A DNA stretch of 40,993 bases from a virus. The notes under the pieces were generated by a model. The model saw only the letters and a program-made list of their open reading frames with translations. It had not been told where the DNA came from and searched no databases. Location of the stretch: positions 1 to 40,993 of IMG/VR virus record IMGVR_UViG_3300036832_001218. One strand, given 5' to 3'. Positions 13,734-21,789 of this stretch are shown in pieces; the stretch's first letter is position 1, and every line of letters starts with the position of its first letter. The position numbers and the translations under genes are program-made.

Positions 13734-14876
13734 GTGACGACGATCCTGCAGATCCGCTACCCCGCCGCACCGACGGCGGTCCGACCGTCGGGCACCCTGC
13801 TCGACGCCGCGTCGGTCACCGACCGCGGCCCGCACGACTTCATGCCGCCGGACGCGACCGGCGTGTTCCAGACCTTCAACTGCCTGTCGCTGGGCACCAA
13901 CGCGCAGATGCCCTGCCCGCCGGTGCAGCTGGCAGCCCCGGTGGTGTCCGGGGCTGCGGCCTCGGCTGGCGGCTCGCTGGCGGTCGGCGCGTTCCGCTAC
14001 GTGGTCACCGCGGTCAACGGCCGCGGCGAGACGGTCGCCTCCAACGAGGTGACCGGCACCACCGCCACCACCAACCTGACCCTGACCCCGACCTGGGCCG
14101 CGATCTCCGGCGCGACCAGCTACAACGTCTACCGCACCGCGATCGGCGGCGCGGCCGGTTCGGAGACATTCCTGGCCACCACCGCGGGCACCAACTACGT
14201 CGACAACGGCGGGGTCGCACCCGGCACCAAGAAGCCGCCGACCGCCAACTCGGCGACCGTGTCGGTGCAGAAGACCTTCTCGGCGCCGGTGTACCAGAAC
14301 GGCATCCTGTTCGGGGTGTACGGCGGGGTCACCTGCAAGGCGCCCGGCTTCTCCTTCGAGCAGGCTCGCCCGGACATCACCGCGGCCTATGAGGCGAAGG
14401 AGACCGTCGGCGTCGAGGCGGCGCTGATGGCGCAGAGCTTCGCCACCTCCAGCTGCCCCGACCTGACGCCGACCGGTGGCGCGGTGGAGCCCGAGGTGGG
14501 GCTCGGCATCCTGGAGGGCGATGCCGCGGTGCACTACGCGGGCATCCCCACCATCCACTCGCCGCGCAGCATCACCACCCTGCTGTTCGCCCGCTTCGCC
14601 ATGCAGGCGATAGCCGGCAAGTTCTACTCCTGGCAGGGCGCGAAGGTTGCCTCCGGCGGTGGCTACATCGCCGCCAACAAGGGGCCGACCGGCAGCGCGC
14701 CGGCGGCTGGCGAGATGTGGATGTACGCCACCGGCGAGGTGGTCGTGGAGCGCGGCCCGCTGCAGCAGGTCGAGTCGATCGACCGGTCCACCAACGACCA
14801 GTACGTGCTCCTCGAACGGTTCTACCAGGCAGCATTCGACTGCTACATCAGCGCGGTGAGAGTGAAGGTGACCTGA
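13734..14876 (+). CDS. Head accessory protein with Fn3/Ig-like insertion
   Basis: The 380-residue protein starts at GTG 13734 behind GAGGAAGG. Residues about 1-60 and 165-380 form a single body (ILQIRYPAAPTAV ... AAYEAKETVGVEAALMAQSF ... IHSPRSITTLLFARFAMQ). Between them, residues about 62-160 look like a fibronectin type III or Ig-like module (FRYVVTAVNGRGETVASNEV ... ATSYNVYRTAIGG). Such modules on virions are thought to bind cell-surface glycans. It lies directly after the capsid gene, so it may be a decoration or minor capsid protein. Confidence 0.65.
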   Translation: MTTILQIRYPAAPTAVRPSGTLLDAASVTDRGPHDFMPPDATGVFQTFNCLSLGTNAQMPCPPVQLAAPVVSGAAASAGGSLAVGAFRYVVTAVNGRGETVASNEVTGTTATTNLTLTPTWAAISGATSYNVYRTAIGGAAGSETFLATTAGTNYVDNGGVAPGTKKPPTANSATVSVQKTFSAPVYQNGILFGVYGGVTCKAPGFSFEQARPDITAAYEAKETVGVEAALMAQSFATSSCPDLTPTGGAVEPEVGLGILEGDAAVHYAGIPTIHSPRSITTLLFARFAMQAIAGKFYSWQGAKVASGGGYIAANKGPTGSAPAAGEMWMYATGEVVVERGPLQQVESIDRSTNDQYVLLERFYQAAFDCYISAVRVKVT

Positions 14877-15112
14877 TGGCCGACGACGTCGAAGTCGAGG
14901 GCAAGACCTCGGAGATCGCGACGATCCTGCTGGAGGCGGCGGAGAAGCTGGGGCTGGACCCCGGCGTGGTCCGCACCTCCGACGACGGGTTCGTGGTGCC
15001 CAAGGACGTGTACAAGAAGGCGGACTGGCCCAAGGGCCAGAAGCCGCCGGTACGCGGCGACGCGGCAGAGGACAAGCCCCAGGACAAGCAGCAGGACAAG
15101 CCGGAGGGCTGA
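14876..15112 (+). CDS. Small acidic head-region protein
   Basis: The 78-residue protein starts at ATG 14876, overlapping the previous stop by one base. A helix (TSEIATILLEAAEKLGLDP) is followed by VVRTSDDGFVVPKDVYKKADW, and the end is a lysine/asparagine-poor repeat of KPQDKQQDKPEG type. Similar short proteins lie between capsid and tail genes in other actinophages, but no function is known to me. It is 3 bases from the major tail protein gene. Confidence 0.6.
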   Translation: MADDVEVEGKTSEIATILLEAAEKLGLDPGVVRTSDDGFVVPKDVYKKADWPKGQKPPVRGDAAEDKPQDKQQDKPEG

Positions 15113-15115
15113 GCC

Positions 15116-16009
15116 ATGACCGCACCCGTCGCCCAGTGCTTCTCCCTGATCCGGGGCAAGGTCATGCGGATCACCCGACTCGACGCCTGCGGCCTGCCGG
15201 CGCCGGGCGCGGAGTCGCAGGTCACCACCAAGGGGTTCATCTCGGTGGCATTGACCGCGCAGACCGACACCGGCACCGCCATCGACGTGACCAACGCCAA
15301 CGGCGACCGGTGCGTGCACGACGTACCGGCGGTGAAGTTCCTCGGCTACAACGTGGTCATCACGCTGTGCGAGGTGGACCCGACGATGGTGAACCTGACC
15401 ACCAACCAGAAGGTGGTCGCCGACAACAACGGCAACCCGGTCGGCTTCCGGATGAACTCCCAGGTCGCGCAGGACGGCTACGGCTACGCCATCGAGATGT
15501 GGTCCGACGTGCCCGGCGCGGTGTGCTCCACCGGCGGCGGCGGCAAGCAGTACGGCTACACCCTGCTGCCGTTCGTGCAGGGCGGCTACTTCGGCGACTT
15601 CACGATCGAGAACGCGGCGCTGTCCACCACCATCACCGGCGCCACCACCAAGGACGGCAACGGCTGGGGGGCGGGGCCATACGACGTGGTCACCGGCACC
15701 TCCGGCGCCGGGCCGCTGCTGGACCCGCTGGACCCGGACGACCACCTGAACCTGCAGCTGACCGACGTGCCGCCGCCGACCCCGACCTGTGGTGCTGGTC
15801 CGCTCGGGACCGCCGCGACCGGTGCGACCGCGGGCACTCCCGGCACCTACACGCCGGCGAACAGCTACGGCCCGCAGACCCTGGCCGACGCGACCAGCCT
15901 CACCGCCAGCCCGACCACCGCGTGGACCACCGGGGAGTACGTGGTGCTCGGCGACGGTTCCGACGCGCACTGGACCGGTACCGCCTGGGCTGCCGGGATG
16001 GCACCGTAA
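15116..16009 (+). CDS. Major tail protein
   Basis: The 297-residue protein resembles actinophage tail-tube subunits. It opens with KVMRITRLDACGLPAPG and TTKGFISVALTAQTDTG, continues with NVVITLCEVDPTMV, and ends its core with YGYTLLPFVQGGYFGDFTIENAAL and the WGAGPYDVV segment. It polymerises into the tail tube around the tape measure. A C-terminal extension from about residue 215 (PPPTPTCGAGPLG ... YVVLGDGSDAHWTGTAW) is Gly/Thr-rich and may be an exposed surface domain. The gene precedes the connector genes, whereas in many siphoviruses the tube gene follows them. Confidence 0.85.
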   Translation: MTAPVAQCFSLIRGKVMRITRLDACGLPAPGAESQVTTKGFISVALTAQTDTGTAIDVTNANGDRCVHDVPAVKFLGYNVVITLCEVDPTMVNLTTNQKVVADNNGNPVGFRMNSQVAQDGYGYAIEMWSDVPGAVCSTGGGGKQYGYTLLPFVQGGYFGDFTIENAALSTTITGATTKDGNGWGAGPYDVVTGTSGAGPLLDPLDPDDHLNLQLTDVPPPTPTCGAGPLGTAATGATAGTPGTYTPANSYGPQTLADATSLTASPTTAWTTGEYVVLGDGSDAHWTGTAWAAGMAP

Positions 16010-16045
16010 GACAGGGAGAGTCCGGGTCGAGGGAGGCGACGCACG

Positions 16046-16852
16046 ATGACCACACCCGCGTTGCCCGACCTGTGCTGGCCGGTTGACACCAGCTGCTACC
16101 CGAACTACGCCGACCTCGACCCCACAGTGCAGGCACGGGCGGAGGCGCTGGCAGTAACGACGCTGCGCCGCTTGTCGGGTTACCGGGTGGGGGGCTGCCC
16201 GGTAACGGTCCGCCCGTGCCGAAAAGGCTGCGCCGACGGCTGCCTGCCCTACCCGGGCTGGTACGCCTGGTACGCCTGGTACGGCGCCAGCTTCTGGCCC
16301 TCGATCGACACGATGGGCAACTGGATCAACTGCGGCTGCGGCTGCGGCTACGCCGACTGCAGCTGCGACACCGTGATCGAGGTGGAGCTGCCGCCGCCGG
16401 TCGGCCGGGTCGACGAGGTCAGCCTGGACGGCGTGGTGCTCGACGCCGACTCCTACCGGGTGGACAACGGCAACAAGCTGGTCTACCTCGGCACCGGCGA
16501 CGGCTGGCCGCGCTGCCAGGACATGACCGCCGCGGTCACCGCGGACAACACCTTCGCGGTCACCTACCTCAACGGCTACCCGCCGGACGGCCTCGCCGCC
16601 GCGGCCGCCGGGACACTGGCCGCCGAGTACGCCGCCGCCTGCGTCGGCGACGTCTGTCGGTTGCCGGTCGGGGTGACCGCGATAGTTCGGCAGGGCGTCA
16701 GCTACACCGTCGCGCCCGGCGCGTTCCCGGGCGGCGTCACTGGCATCGCCGACGTCGACGCCTGGATCATGCTGTGGAACCCGAACGGGCTGAAGCGGGC
16801 GCCGCAGGTGTGGTGGCCGGGCCGGCAGCTGCCGCGGGTGCAGACCCTGTGA
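16046..16852 (+). CDS. Head-to-tail adaptor, cysteine-rich
   Basis: The 268-residue protein starts at ATG 16046 after GGGAGGCGACG. The N-terminus (DLDPTVQARAEALAVTTLRRLSGYRVG) is the helical region typical of phage head-tail adaptors. Residues 50-110 form an unusual Cys/Trp/Tyr-rich insertion with repeated WYAWYAWY and CGCGCGYADCSCD. The C-terminal part, LPPPVGRVDEVSLDGVVLDADSYRVD, is common in actinophage adaptors. The ring would bind beneath the portal. The function is inferred from order and similarity in layout. The start of the next gene overlaps the stop (GTGA). Confidence 0.7.
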   Translation: MTTPALPDLCWPVDTSCYPNYADLDPTVQARAEALAVTTLRRLSGYRVGGCPVTVRPCRKGCADGCLPYPGWYAWYAWYGASFWPSIDTMGNWINCGCGCGYADCSCDTVIEVELPPPVGRVDEVSLDGVVLDADSYRVDNGNKLVYLGTGDGWPRCQDMTAAVTADNTFAVTYLNGYPPDGLAAAAAGTLAAEYAAACVGDVCRLPVGVTAIVRQGVSYTVAPGAFPGGVTGIADVDAWIMLWNPNGLKRAPQVWWPGRQLPRVQTL

Positions 16853-17358
16853 CGACGACGACGCCGCTGGGCAGCACCCTGGTGTTCGACCGGCTGGTGG
16901 ACCTGGCGGCGTGCCTGTGCCAGCAGGTGGACGACCTGGGGCTGCCGTCGCTGTGCCGGTGCGGGGTGGTGCCGGGCGACGCGGTGGTGCTGGACCTGGA
17001 GCTGTGCACCGGCAACGGTGGTAAGTGCGGGCAGGGCTGGGTGCGGCTGAACCGCGCCTACGACGCCAGCGCGCTCGGGGTTCCCAACATCGTGCCGCGG
17101 GCGTGCGGGCCGATGTTCGCGATGGAGGTCGAGGTGGGCATCGCCCGGTGCGGGCCGGTGCCGGACTCGCGCGGCCGGGCGCCGTCGGTGGATGACATGC
17201 TGGCCGCGGCGCAGCTGCAGATGCTGGACATGCAGGCGATCCGGCTGGCGTCGGTGTGCTGCTTCGACGACCTCGCGCTGCTCGGCGACTACCTGCCGGT
17301 CAACGGCGCGGGTGCCGTCGTCGGCGGCTCGGCGCTGTGCACCGGGTGGGTGCTGTGA
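16849..17358 (+). CDS. Head-to-tail connector protein (stopper or terminator)
   Basis: The 169-residue protein starts at GTG 16849 within the adaptor's stop. It is cysteine-rich (ACLCQQVDDLGLPSLCRCG, GKCGQGW, ASVCCFDD). Actinophage connector genes in this position often carry LVFDRLVDLA and GWVRL...YDA patterns. It might close the portal channel after packaging or cap the tail tube. Which of these cannot be told from the sequence. The next gene again overlaps by 4 bases, suggesting strict coupled translation of the connector set. Confidence 0.6.
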   Translation: MTTTTPLGSTLVFDRLVDLAACLCQQVDDLGLPSLCRCGVVPGDAVVLDLELCTGNGGKCGQGWVRLNRAYDASALGVPNIVPRACGPMFAMEVEVGIARCGPVPDSRGRAPSVDDMLAAAQLQMLDMQAIRLASVCCFDDLALLGDYLPVNGAGAVVGGSALCTGWVL

Positions 17359-17753
17359 CGATCCGGGTGCAGGTGTACGACTCGCGGATCCAGGAGCTGT
17401 TCGAGCCGGGCGGCAGCGTGCACCGCTGGACCCGCGACCTGGCGATCCGGGTGATGGACCGCTCGATGCGGGAATGCCCGAGGCGGACCTCGTTCCTGGC
17501 TTTCTCGCACGACTTCTCGGTCGGCACCAACCACTTCGGCACCGCCGGCTACGTGAAGAACCACGCCGCCTACGCGGCCTATGTGCACGAAGGCACCCCC
17601 GAGGAAATCTGGCCGCACGGGAAGTACCTCGTGGTGCGCCCGCACCCGCACTCGCACTACCTGCGGTACACCAGCCGGCGCTCGGTCGCCGGTCAGCACG
17701 GCAACCCGTGGATGGAGCGCGCCCTGGTGCGGGAGATGGATTCGCTGCACTAG
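17355..17753 (+). CDS. HK97 gp10-like tail completion / connector protein
   Basis: The 132-residue protein starts at GTG 17355. The pattern LAIRVMDRSMRECPRRTSFL, followed by HAAYAAYVHEGTPEE and the end GNPWMERALVREM, is typical of the HK97 gp10/minor capsid family that helps join tails to heads. The His-rich middle (RPHPHSHYLRY) is notable. It sits before the tail assembly chaperones, the usual place for this protein. Confidence 0.7.
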   Translation: MTIRVQVYDSRIQELFEPGGSVHRWTRDLAIRVMDRSMRECPRRTSFLAFSHDFSVGTNHFGTAGYVKNHAAYAAYVHEGTPEEIWPHGKYLVVRPHPHSHYLRYTSRRSVAGQHGNPWMERALVREMDSLH

Positions 17754-17804
17754 CTGCGGTAGCGTCCTTTCTGACCCAGACCTGGGAAAGAAACGGAGCG
17801 GGTA

Positions 17805-18242
17805 ATGAAGGAGTTCGCCACCGCGGCCCGAGCCGCCACGGATGAAGAGTCCGAGAGGTTCATCGAGTTCTCCCTCGACGGCGAGGTGTACCGGTCGCTG
17901 GAACCCACCCCCGGCCAGACGGTGATGATTATGTCGGCGTTCGCCGAGTACACCACCATCACCGAACGGGTCGCCGGCACCATCGACTACTTCTTCGGGA
18001 TGCTGGACCCCGAGTCCGCCGCCGTGCTGCAACGGCGGCTGCTGGCCCGCGACGACCCGTTCGAGCTGGCCCAGGTCACCGAGATCCTCAGCTACCTGAT
18101 GGAGGAATGGACCGGCCGCCCTTTCACACCGCCATCCGACTCCTCGCCCTCGCACGCGAACGGTGGGCGGAAATCGACGGCGAGTGCGCGGCGGTCGGAG
18201 TCGATCCGTTCGGTCTCCGGGTCGATCGGTTCTGCAACCTGA
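17805..18242 (+). CDS. Tail assembly chaperone, short (zero-frame) form
   Basis: The 145-residue product starts at ATG 17805 after AAACGGAGC. The helical body (FIEFSLDGEVYRSLEPTPG ... FAEYTTITERVAGTIDYFF ... EILSYLMEEWTGRP) matches the lambda gpG-type chaperones found just before the tape measure. The last 40 residues are low in complexity and Ser/Arg-rich, as expected if most of that tail is just read-through beyond the slip site. It should bind the tape measure protein during tail assembly. Confidence 0.8.
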   Translation: MKEFATAARAATDEESERFIEFSLDGEVYRSLEPTPGQTVMIMSAFAEYTTITERVAGTIDYFFGMLDPESAAVLQRRLLARDDPFELAQVTEILSYLMEEWTGRPFTPPSDSSPSHANGGRKSTASARRSESIRSVSGSIGSAT

Positions 18243-18403
18243 TCTACGCCTGGATGGTGAAACGAGTGGAGGACCGGGAGCGTTTCGACGCGCTGCTCGT
18301 CGACGAGGAGGGCAACCCTGAGCACTTCACCGAGGAGCAGGAGGGCGAGTCGTTCATGGCCGCGTTCAGCTCCGCGCCGCCCGGCGCCCGAGTCGGCGCT
18401 TAG
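17805..18403 (+). CDS. Tail assembly chaperone, long form by -1 frameshift
   Basis: A -1 slip on CCCTTTC (18119-18125) joins the first 107 codons to the frame that continues CAC ACC GCC from 18125 to the TAG at 18401-18403, giving a 199-residue gpGT-like product. The second part (HTAIRLLALARERWAEI ... FCNLIYAWMVKRVEDRERF ... EGESFMAAFSSAP) is well formed and has no start of its own in the right place. The stop codon comes from palindrome copy 7. Its place just before the tape measure is the conserved one. Confidence 0.8.
18119..18125 (+). promoter_or_regulatory. -1 ribosomal frameshift site CCCTTTC
   Basis: Zero-frame codons are CCT TTC and the slip gives CCC TTT, fitting the X-XXY-YYZ rule for -1 frameshifting. 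The site is in the helical end of the chaperone, and the -1 frame stays open for another 92 codons. Confidence 0.8.
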
Positions 18404-18412
18404 TCCACTAGG
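18399..18412 (+). repeat. Palindromic junction repeat, copy 7 (CTTAGTCCACTAGG)
   Basis: One arm base differs from consensus. Its TAG (18401-18403) terminates the frameshifted chaperone, and the tape measure starts 11 bases later. Confidence 0.85.
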
Positions 18413-18423
18413 CAGGTGAGGAC

Positions 18424-21400
18424 ATGACCCTTCCGCGCGGCCCCCGGGTGGGCGAGGCGTACGTCGAGATCCGCACCAACTTCGCCAGCAGCAAGAAGGA
18501 CATCGAGGCGCAGCTCGCGGCCGAGGCCGAGGCGATGGAGAAGGCGGGCCAGCAGGGCGCCACCCGGTACAACAAGGGCTTCAAGGATGAGCTGGAGAAG
18601 AACGCCGGGCTCGGCGAGGCCATCGTCAACGCCGTCGAACGGGACAAGGGCAAGATCAGCGCGGCCGGTTCGCTGCTCGGCGACGACCTCGGCAGTGCGC
18701 TGCGGGACCGGCTGAACAAGCAGATGACCGGTGAGTCACCGGAGTTCATCGACGCGCTGGCCCGCAACCTGGAAACCAACCTGGACGAGATGGCCAAGCG
18801 CGGCGCGCTCAGCTTCACCCAGCTCGACGACGGCACCCGGCAGTTCACCGCCGACCTGCGCGGCCCGCTGCTGAACGCGGAGAAGGCGGCCCGGGCCGAG
18901 ATGGAGAAGATGGCCGCCGAGCTGGAGAAGATGAACTCGTTCATGCACGGCCCGGACCTGCCGAAGTGGGCCGAGGGGGTCTCCAGCGCGGCCAGGGCGC
19001 TGGACGCGCTGAACAAGGAGTTCATCGGGCCGCAGCTGCCCGAGTGGACGATGGGCGCCAACAACGCCGAGAAGGCGCTGCACGCGCTGCACAACACCTA
19101 CAACGAGCTGAAGGCGAAGCTGGACAAGGACAACAAGAGCGCGGACTCGGACAACAGAACCGGCACGCTGGGCAGCGTCGTGAAGTGGAGCAAGGACGCG
19201 GCCACCGGGATCGACAAGTTCGCCACCTCGATCGGCAAGGCGTTCGGTGCCGGCAGCCGGAACAACTTCTTCAACATCATCGGCTCCTCGATCGGCAACC
19301 TGGTCGGCCTGACCGGCCTGCTACCCAAGGCCGCCGAGGGCGTCGCCGGCCTGGCGTCGAAGATGGGCGATGCCTCCGACGAGGCGTCGAACATGACCAG
19401 CTCCGTCAGCGGGATCCTGCCGAAACTGGCGCAGCTGGGCGGCACCGGCATCGGCGGCATCATCGGGGTCTCGGTCCTGATCGAGGGCCTGATAATTCTC
19501 GTCGGCCCGCTGGTGTCACTGGTCTGGGGGCTGGTCGGGGCGCTGGTGGCACTGACCGGCGCGGTCGCGACCGGCCTGATCGGCGCGCTGGCCGGGATCG
19601 CGCCGCTGCTGCTCGCCGCCGCCGCCGGCTTCGGGGTGCTGTTCCTCGCGATCTCCGGACAGTCACAGGCGTCCAAGACCGCGCAGTCGAACCTGAACAC
19701 CATCAACAAGCAGGTCGCCACCTACCAGAAGGCGGTCGCCGCGGCCAAGCCGGGCACCACCGCCTACAAGAACGCGGTCGACAACCTAAACACCTCGCTC
19801 GCCGCGCAGCACAAGGCGCAGGCGACGGTCAACTCCGACCTGGCCACCCTGGCCAAACCGCTCACCAACTTCGTCACCCAGGCCCGCACCGTCGCCCAGC
19901 AGCACCTGTTCGCCAACGCCAAGCAGGACGCCAAGGACTTCTCGACGGCGTTCGGGCCGCTGCTCGGCCTGGTCGCCGGTATCGCCGACGCGATCGGCAA
20001 GGTGGTCGACGGGTTCGCCAAGGCCAGCAAGGACCCCGACTTCCTCAACTTCATCAAACTGCTCGGCAAGGACCTGCCCGCGATGATCGTCAGCCTGGGC
20101 GATTCGGCGGTGAAGTTCGGCGACGGCTTCGGCCAGGTGTTCCAGGCGATGCTGCCGTACGGGCAGAAGCTGGCCGGTGCGATCGACACCATCGCGACCA
20201 AGTTCAGCAACTGGGCCGACTCGGCCAAGGGGCAGAGCGCGATCCACAACTTCCTGTCCACCGCGTGGCAGGACGCGAAGAAGCTGTGGGACATCATCGT
20301 CAACCTGGGCAAGGTCATCGGCGATGTGTTCTTCAATCCCGCCGCGGTCAAGACCGGCGGCGGTTTCCTGGACTCGATCAACTCCTCGCTGGCCAACCTC
20401 GACAAGTACCTGAAGTCACCGCAGGGCCGGGAGGCGCTGACCAAGTGGTTCGGTGAGGCCAAGCAGGTCATCCACGACCTCGGCCCGATCCTGAAAGACA
20501 TCGTCGCGCTGTTCGACTACCTGGACTCACCGCAGTCCCGCAAGAACCTGCAGACGTTCTTCACCATCCTCAACGGCGGCCTGAAGATCCTGCCCACCGC
20601 GCTCCAGGTGGCCACCACCCCGGCCCGGGTTCTGTTCGGCATCATCCGGGCCTTCCCGGGGGTGGTCGGCGGGTTGAAGAAGGCGTTCGACGACGTCGAC
20701 AAGGCGTTCATGGGATTCGCCCACTACTTCGACGTGAACTACCTGGCGAAGGTGATCGAGGGCTGGGGCAAGGACATCCTGCACTGGATCGAGTGGCCGT
20801 TCGTCACCGCGTATGACTTCCTGCTCGGCCACTCGCTGATCCCCGACCTGGTGAACGGGATCGTGAGCTGGTTCGGCGGGCTGCCCGGCAAGATCGCCCA
20901 CGCGCTGGCCGGCGTGCCGGGCGCGGTAGCCGGCCCGCTCATCAGCGCCGCGGGCACTGCCTACACCTGGGCGAACCGAATCTGGAACGACATCCTCAAC
21001 TGGGTCAGCCGCATCCCCGGTGACATTGCTCGGGCGATGTCCGGGGTGCCCGGCACGGTCGGCAACGCACTGGCCGCTGCCGCCGGCGCCGCCTACACCT
21101 GGGCCAACCGGATCTGGAACGACATCCTGACCTGGGTCGGCAGGATCCCCGGTGACGTCGCTAGGGCGCTCGGCGGCATCCCCGGTGCGGTCGGCGGTGC
21201 GCTGGCCAGCGCCGCGGGCGCCGCCCTGTCCGGTGCGCAGCGGATCGCCGGCGACATCAGCGGTGCGTTCGGTGGCGTGGTTAGCGGCGTCAGCAGCGCC
21301 TTCGAGGGCATCTGGTCCTCCATCACCGGCTGGCTCGGCAACGCCTACCAGGCGGTCAGCTACTGGGTGGGGCAGATTCTCGGTGCGCTGAACAGGCTGC

Positions 21401-21756
21401 CCGGCGCCGGGATCGCGAAGTCCATCCTGCATGCCGTCGGCATCCCGGGCACGGCGACCGGCGGGTTGTTCCTCGGTCCGCAGGTGCGGCTGCTCGGCGA
21501 GGCGGGCCCGGAGGCGGTGGTGCCGCTGGACCAGCCGCTGTCGATGGTGGACCCGGCGGTGCGGGCACTGTCCGCGCTGGCGCAGGGCAAGGCGTTGCCG
21601 GAGAACGTGAGCGCACTGCCGGCCCAGTTCTCCGGCGGCACGTACGTGGCCAAGCAGTTGAACGTGGCCAAGATCGAGGTGACCACGCCGGTCAACGACA
21701 CCGTCGTCGTTGCGCAGCAGGTGCTGAACCGGCTGGTGTCGGCGGGCTACAGCTGA
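18424..21756 (+). CDS. Tape measure protein
   Basis: The 1110-residue protein sets tail length and is threaded in the tail tube. It starts at ATG 18424 after GGTGAGG. The N-terminal 330 residues are helical and charged. Residues about 340-412 are strongly hydrophobic (several membrane-like segments such as LIEGLIILVGPLVSLVWGLV). A long helical section follows. Residues about 840-930 hold 44-residue tandem repeats (AYTWANRIWNDIL ... RIPGD.AR). The C-terminus has the common ATGGLFLGPQVRLLGEAGPEA motif. It is the second longest coding span here after no other single gene, and its place after the chaperones is diagnostic. Confidence 0.92.
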   Translation: MTLPRGPRVGEAYVEIRTNFASSKKDIEAQLAAEAEAMEKAGQQGATRYNKGFKDELEKNAGLGEAIVNAVERDKGKISAAGSLLGDDLGSALRDRLNKQMTGESPEFIDALARNLETNLDEMAKRGALSFTQLDDGTRQFTADLRGPLLNAEKAARAEMEKMAAELEKMNSFMHGPDLPKWAEGVSSAARALDALNKEFIGPQLPEWTMGANNAEKALHALHNTYNELKAKLDKDNKSADSDNRTGTLGSVVKWSKDAATGIDKFATSIGKAFGAGSRNNFFNIIGSSIGNLVGLTGLLPKAAEGVAGLASKMGDASDEASNMTSSVSGILPKLAQLGGTGIGGIIGVSVLIEGLIILVGPLVSLVWGLVGALVALTGAVATGLIGALAGIAPLLLAAAAGFGVLFLAISGQSQASKTAQSNLNTINKQVATYQKAVAAAKPGTTAYKNAVDNLNTSLAAQHKAQATVNSDLATLAKPLTNFVTQARTVAQQHLFANAKQDAKDFSTAFGPLLGLVAGIADAIGKVVDGFAKASKDPDFLNFIKLLGKDLPAMIVSLGDSAVKFGDGFGQVFQAMLPYGQKLAGAIDTIATKFSNWADSAKGQSAIHNFLSTAWQDAKKLWDIIVNLGKVIGDVFFNPAAVKTGGGFLDSINSSLANLDKYLKSPQGREALTKWFGEAKQVIHDLGPILKDIVALFDYLDSPQSRKNLQTFFTILNGGLKILPTALQVATTPARVLFGIIRAFPGVVGGLKKAFDDVDKAFMGFAHYFDVNYLAKVIEGWGKDILHWIEWPFVTAYDFLLGHSLIPDLVNGIVSWFGGLPGKIAHALAGVPGAVAGPLISAAGTAYTWANRIWNDILNWVSRIPGDIARAMSGVPGTVGNALAAAAGAAYTWANRIWNDILTWVGRIPGDVARALGGIPGAVGGALASAAGAALSGAQRIAGDISGAFGGVVSGVSSAFEGIWSSITGWLGNAYQAVSYWVGQILGALNRLPGAGIAKSILHAVGIPGTATGGLFLGPQVRLLGEAGPEAVVPLDQPLSMVDPAVRALSALAQGKALPENVSALPAQFSGGTYVAKQLNVAKIEVTTPVNDTVVVAQQVLNRLVSAGYS
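20949..21212 (+). repeat. Tandem 132-bp coding repeat in the tape measure gene
   Basis: Two copies of a 44-codon unit start near 20949 and 21081; TACACCTGGGC recurs at 20962 and 21094, and the encoded AYTWANRIWNDIL is identical. A third, diverged half-copy (PGAVGGALASAAGAA) follows. Gain or loss of units would change tail length or the tape's membrane-active part. Confidence 0.8.
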
Positions 21757-21761
21757 GCCGG

Positions 21762-21775
21762 CTTAGTCCACTAAG
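21762..21775 (+). repeat. Palindromic junction repeat, copy 8 (CTTAGTCCACTAAG)
   Basis: A consensus copy 5 bases after the tape measure stop and 14 bases before the next start, with GGAGGGAG between. Confidence 0.9.
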
Positions 21776-21789
21776 CGGAGGGAGAGGCG

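Noticed and set aside
11847-15125. Very long minus-strand open frame (1092 codons) under the capsid region
   Set aside because: It is an antisense shadow of GC-rich genes; it has Arg/Gly/Val-biased low-complexity translation, no ribosome site, and contradicts the clear capsid and tail genes on the other strand.
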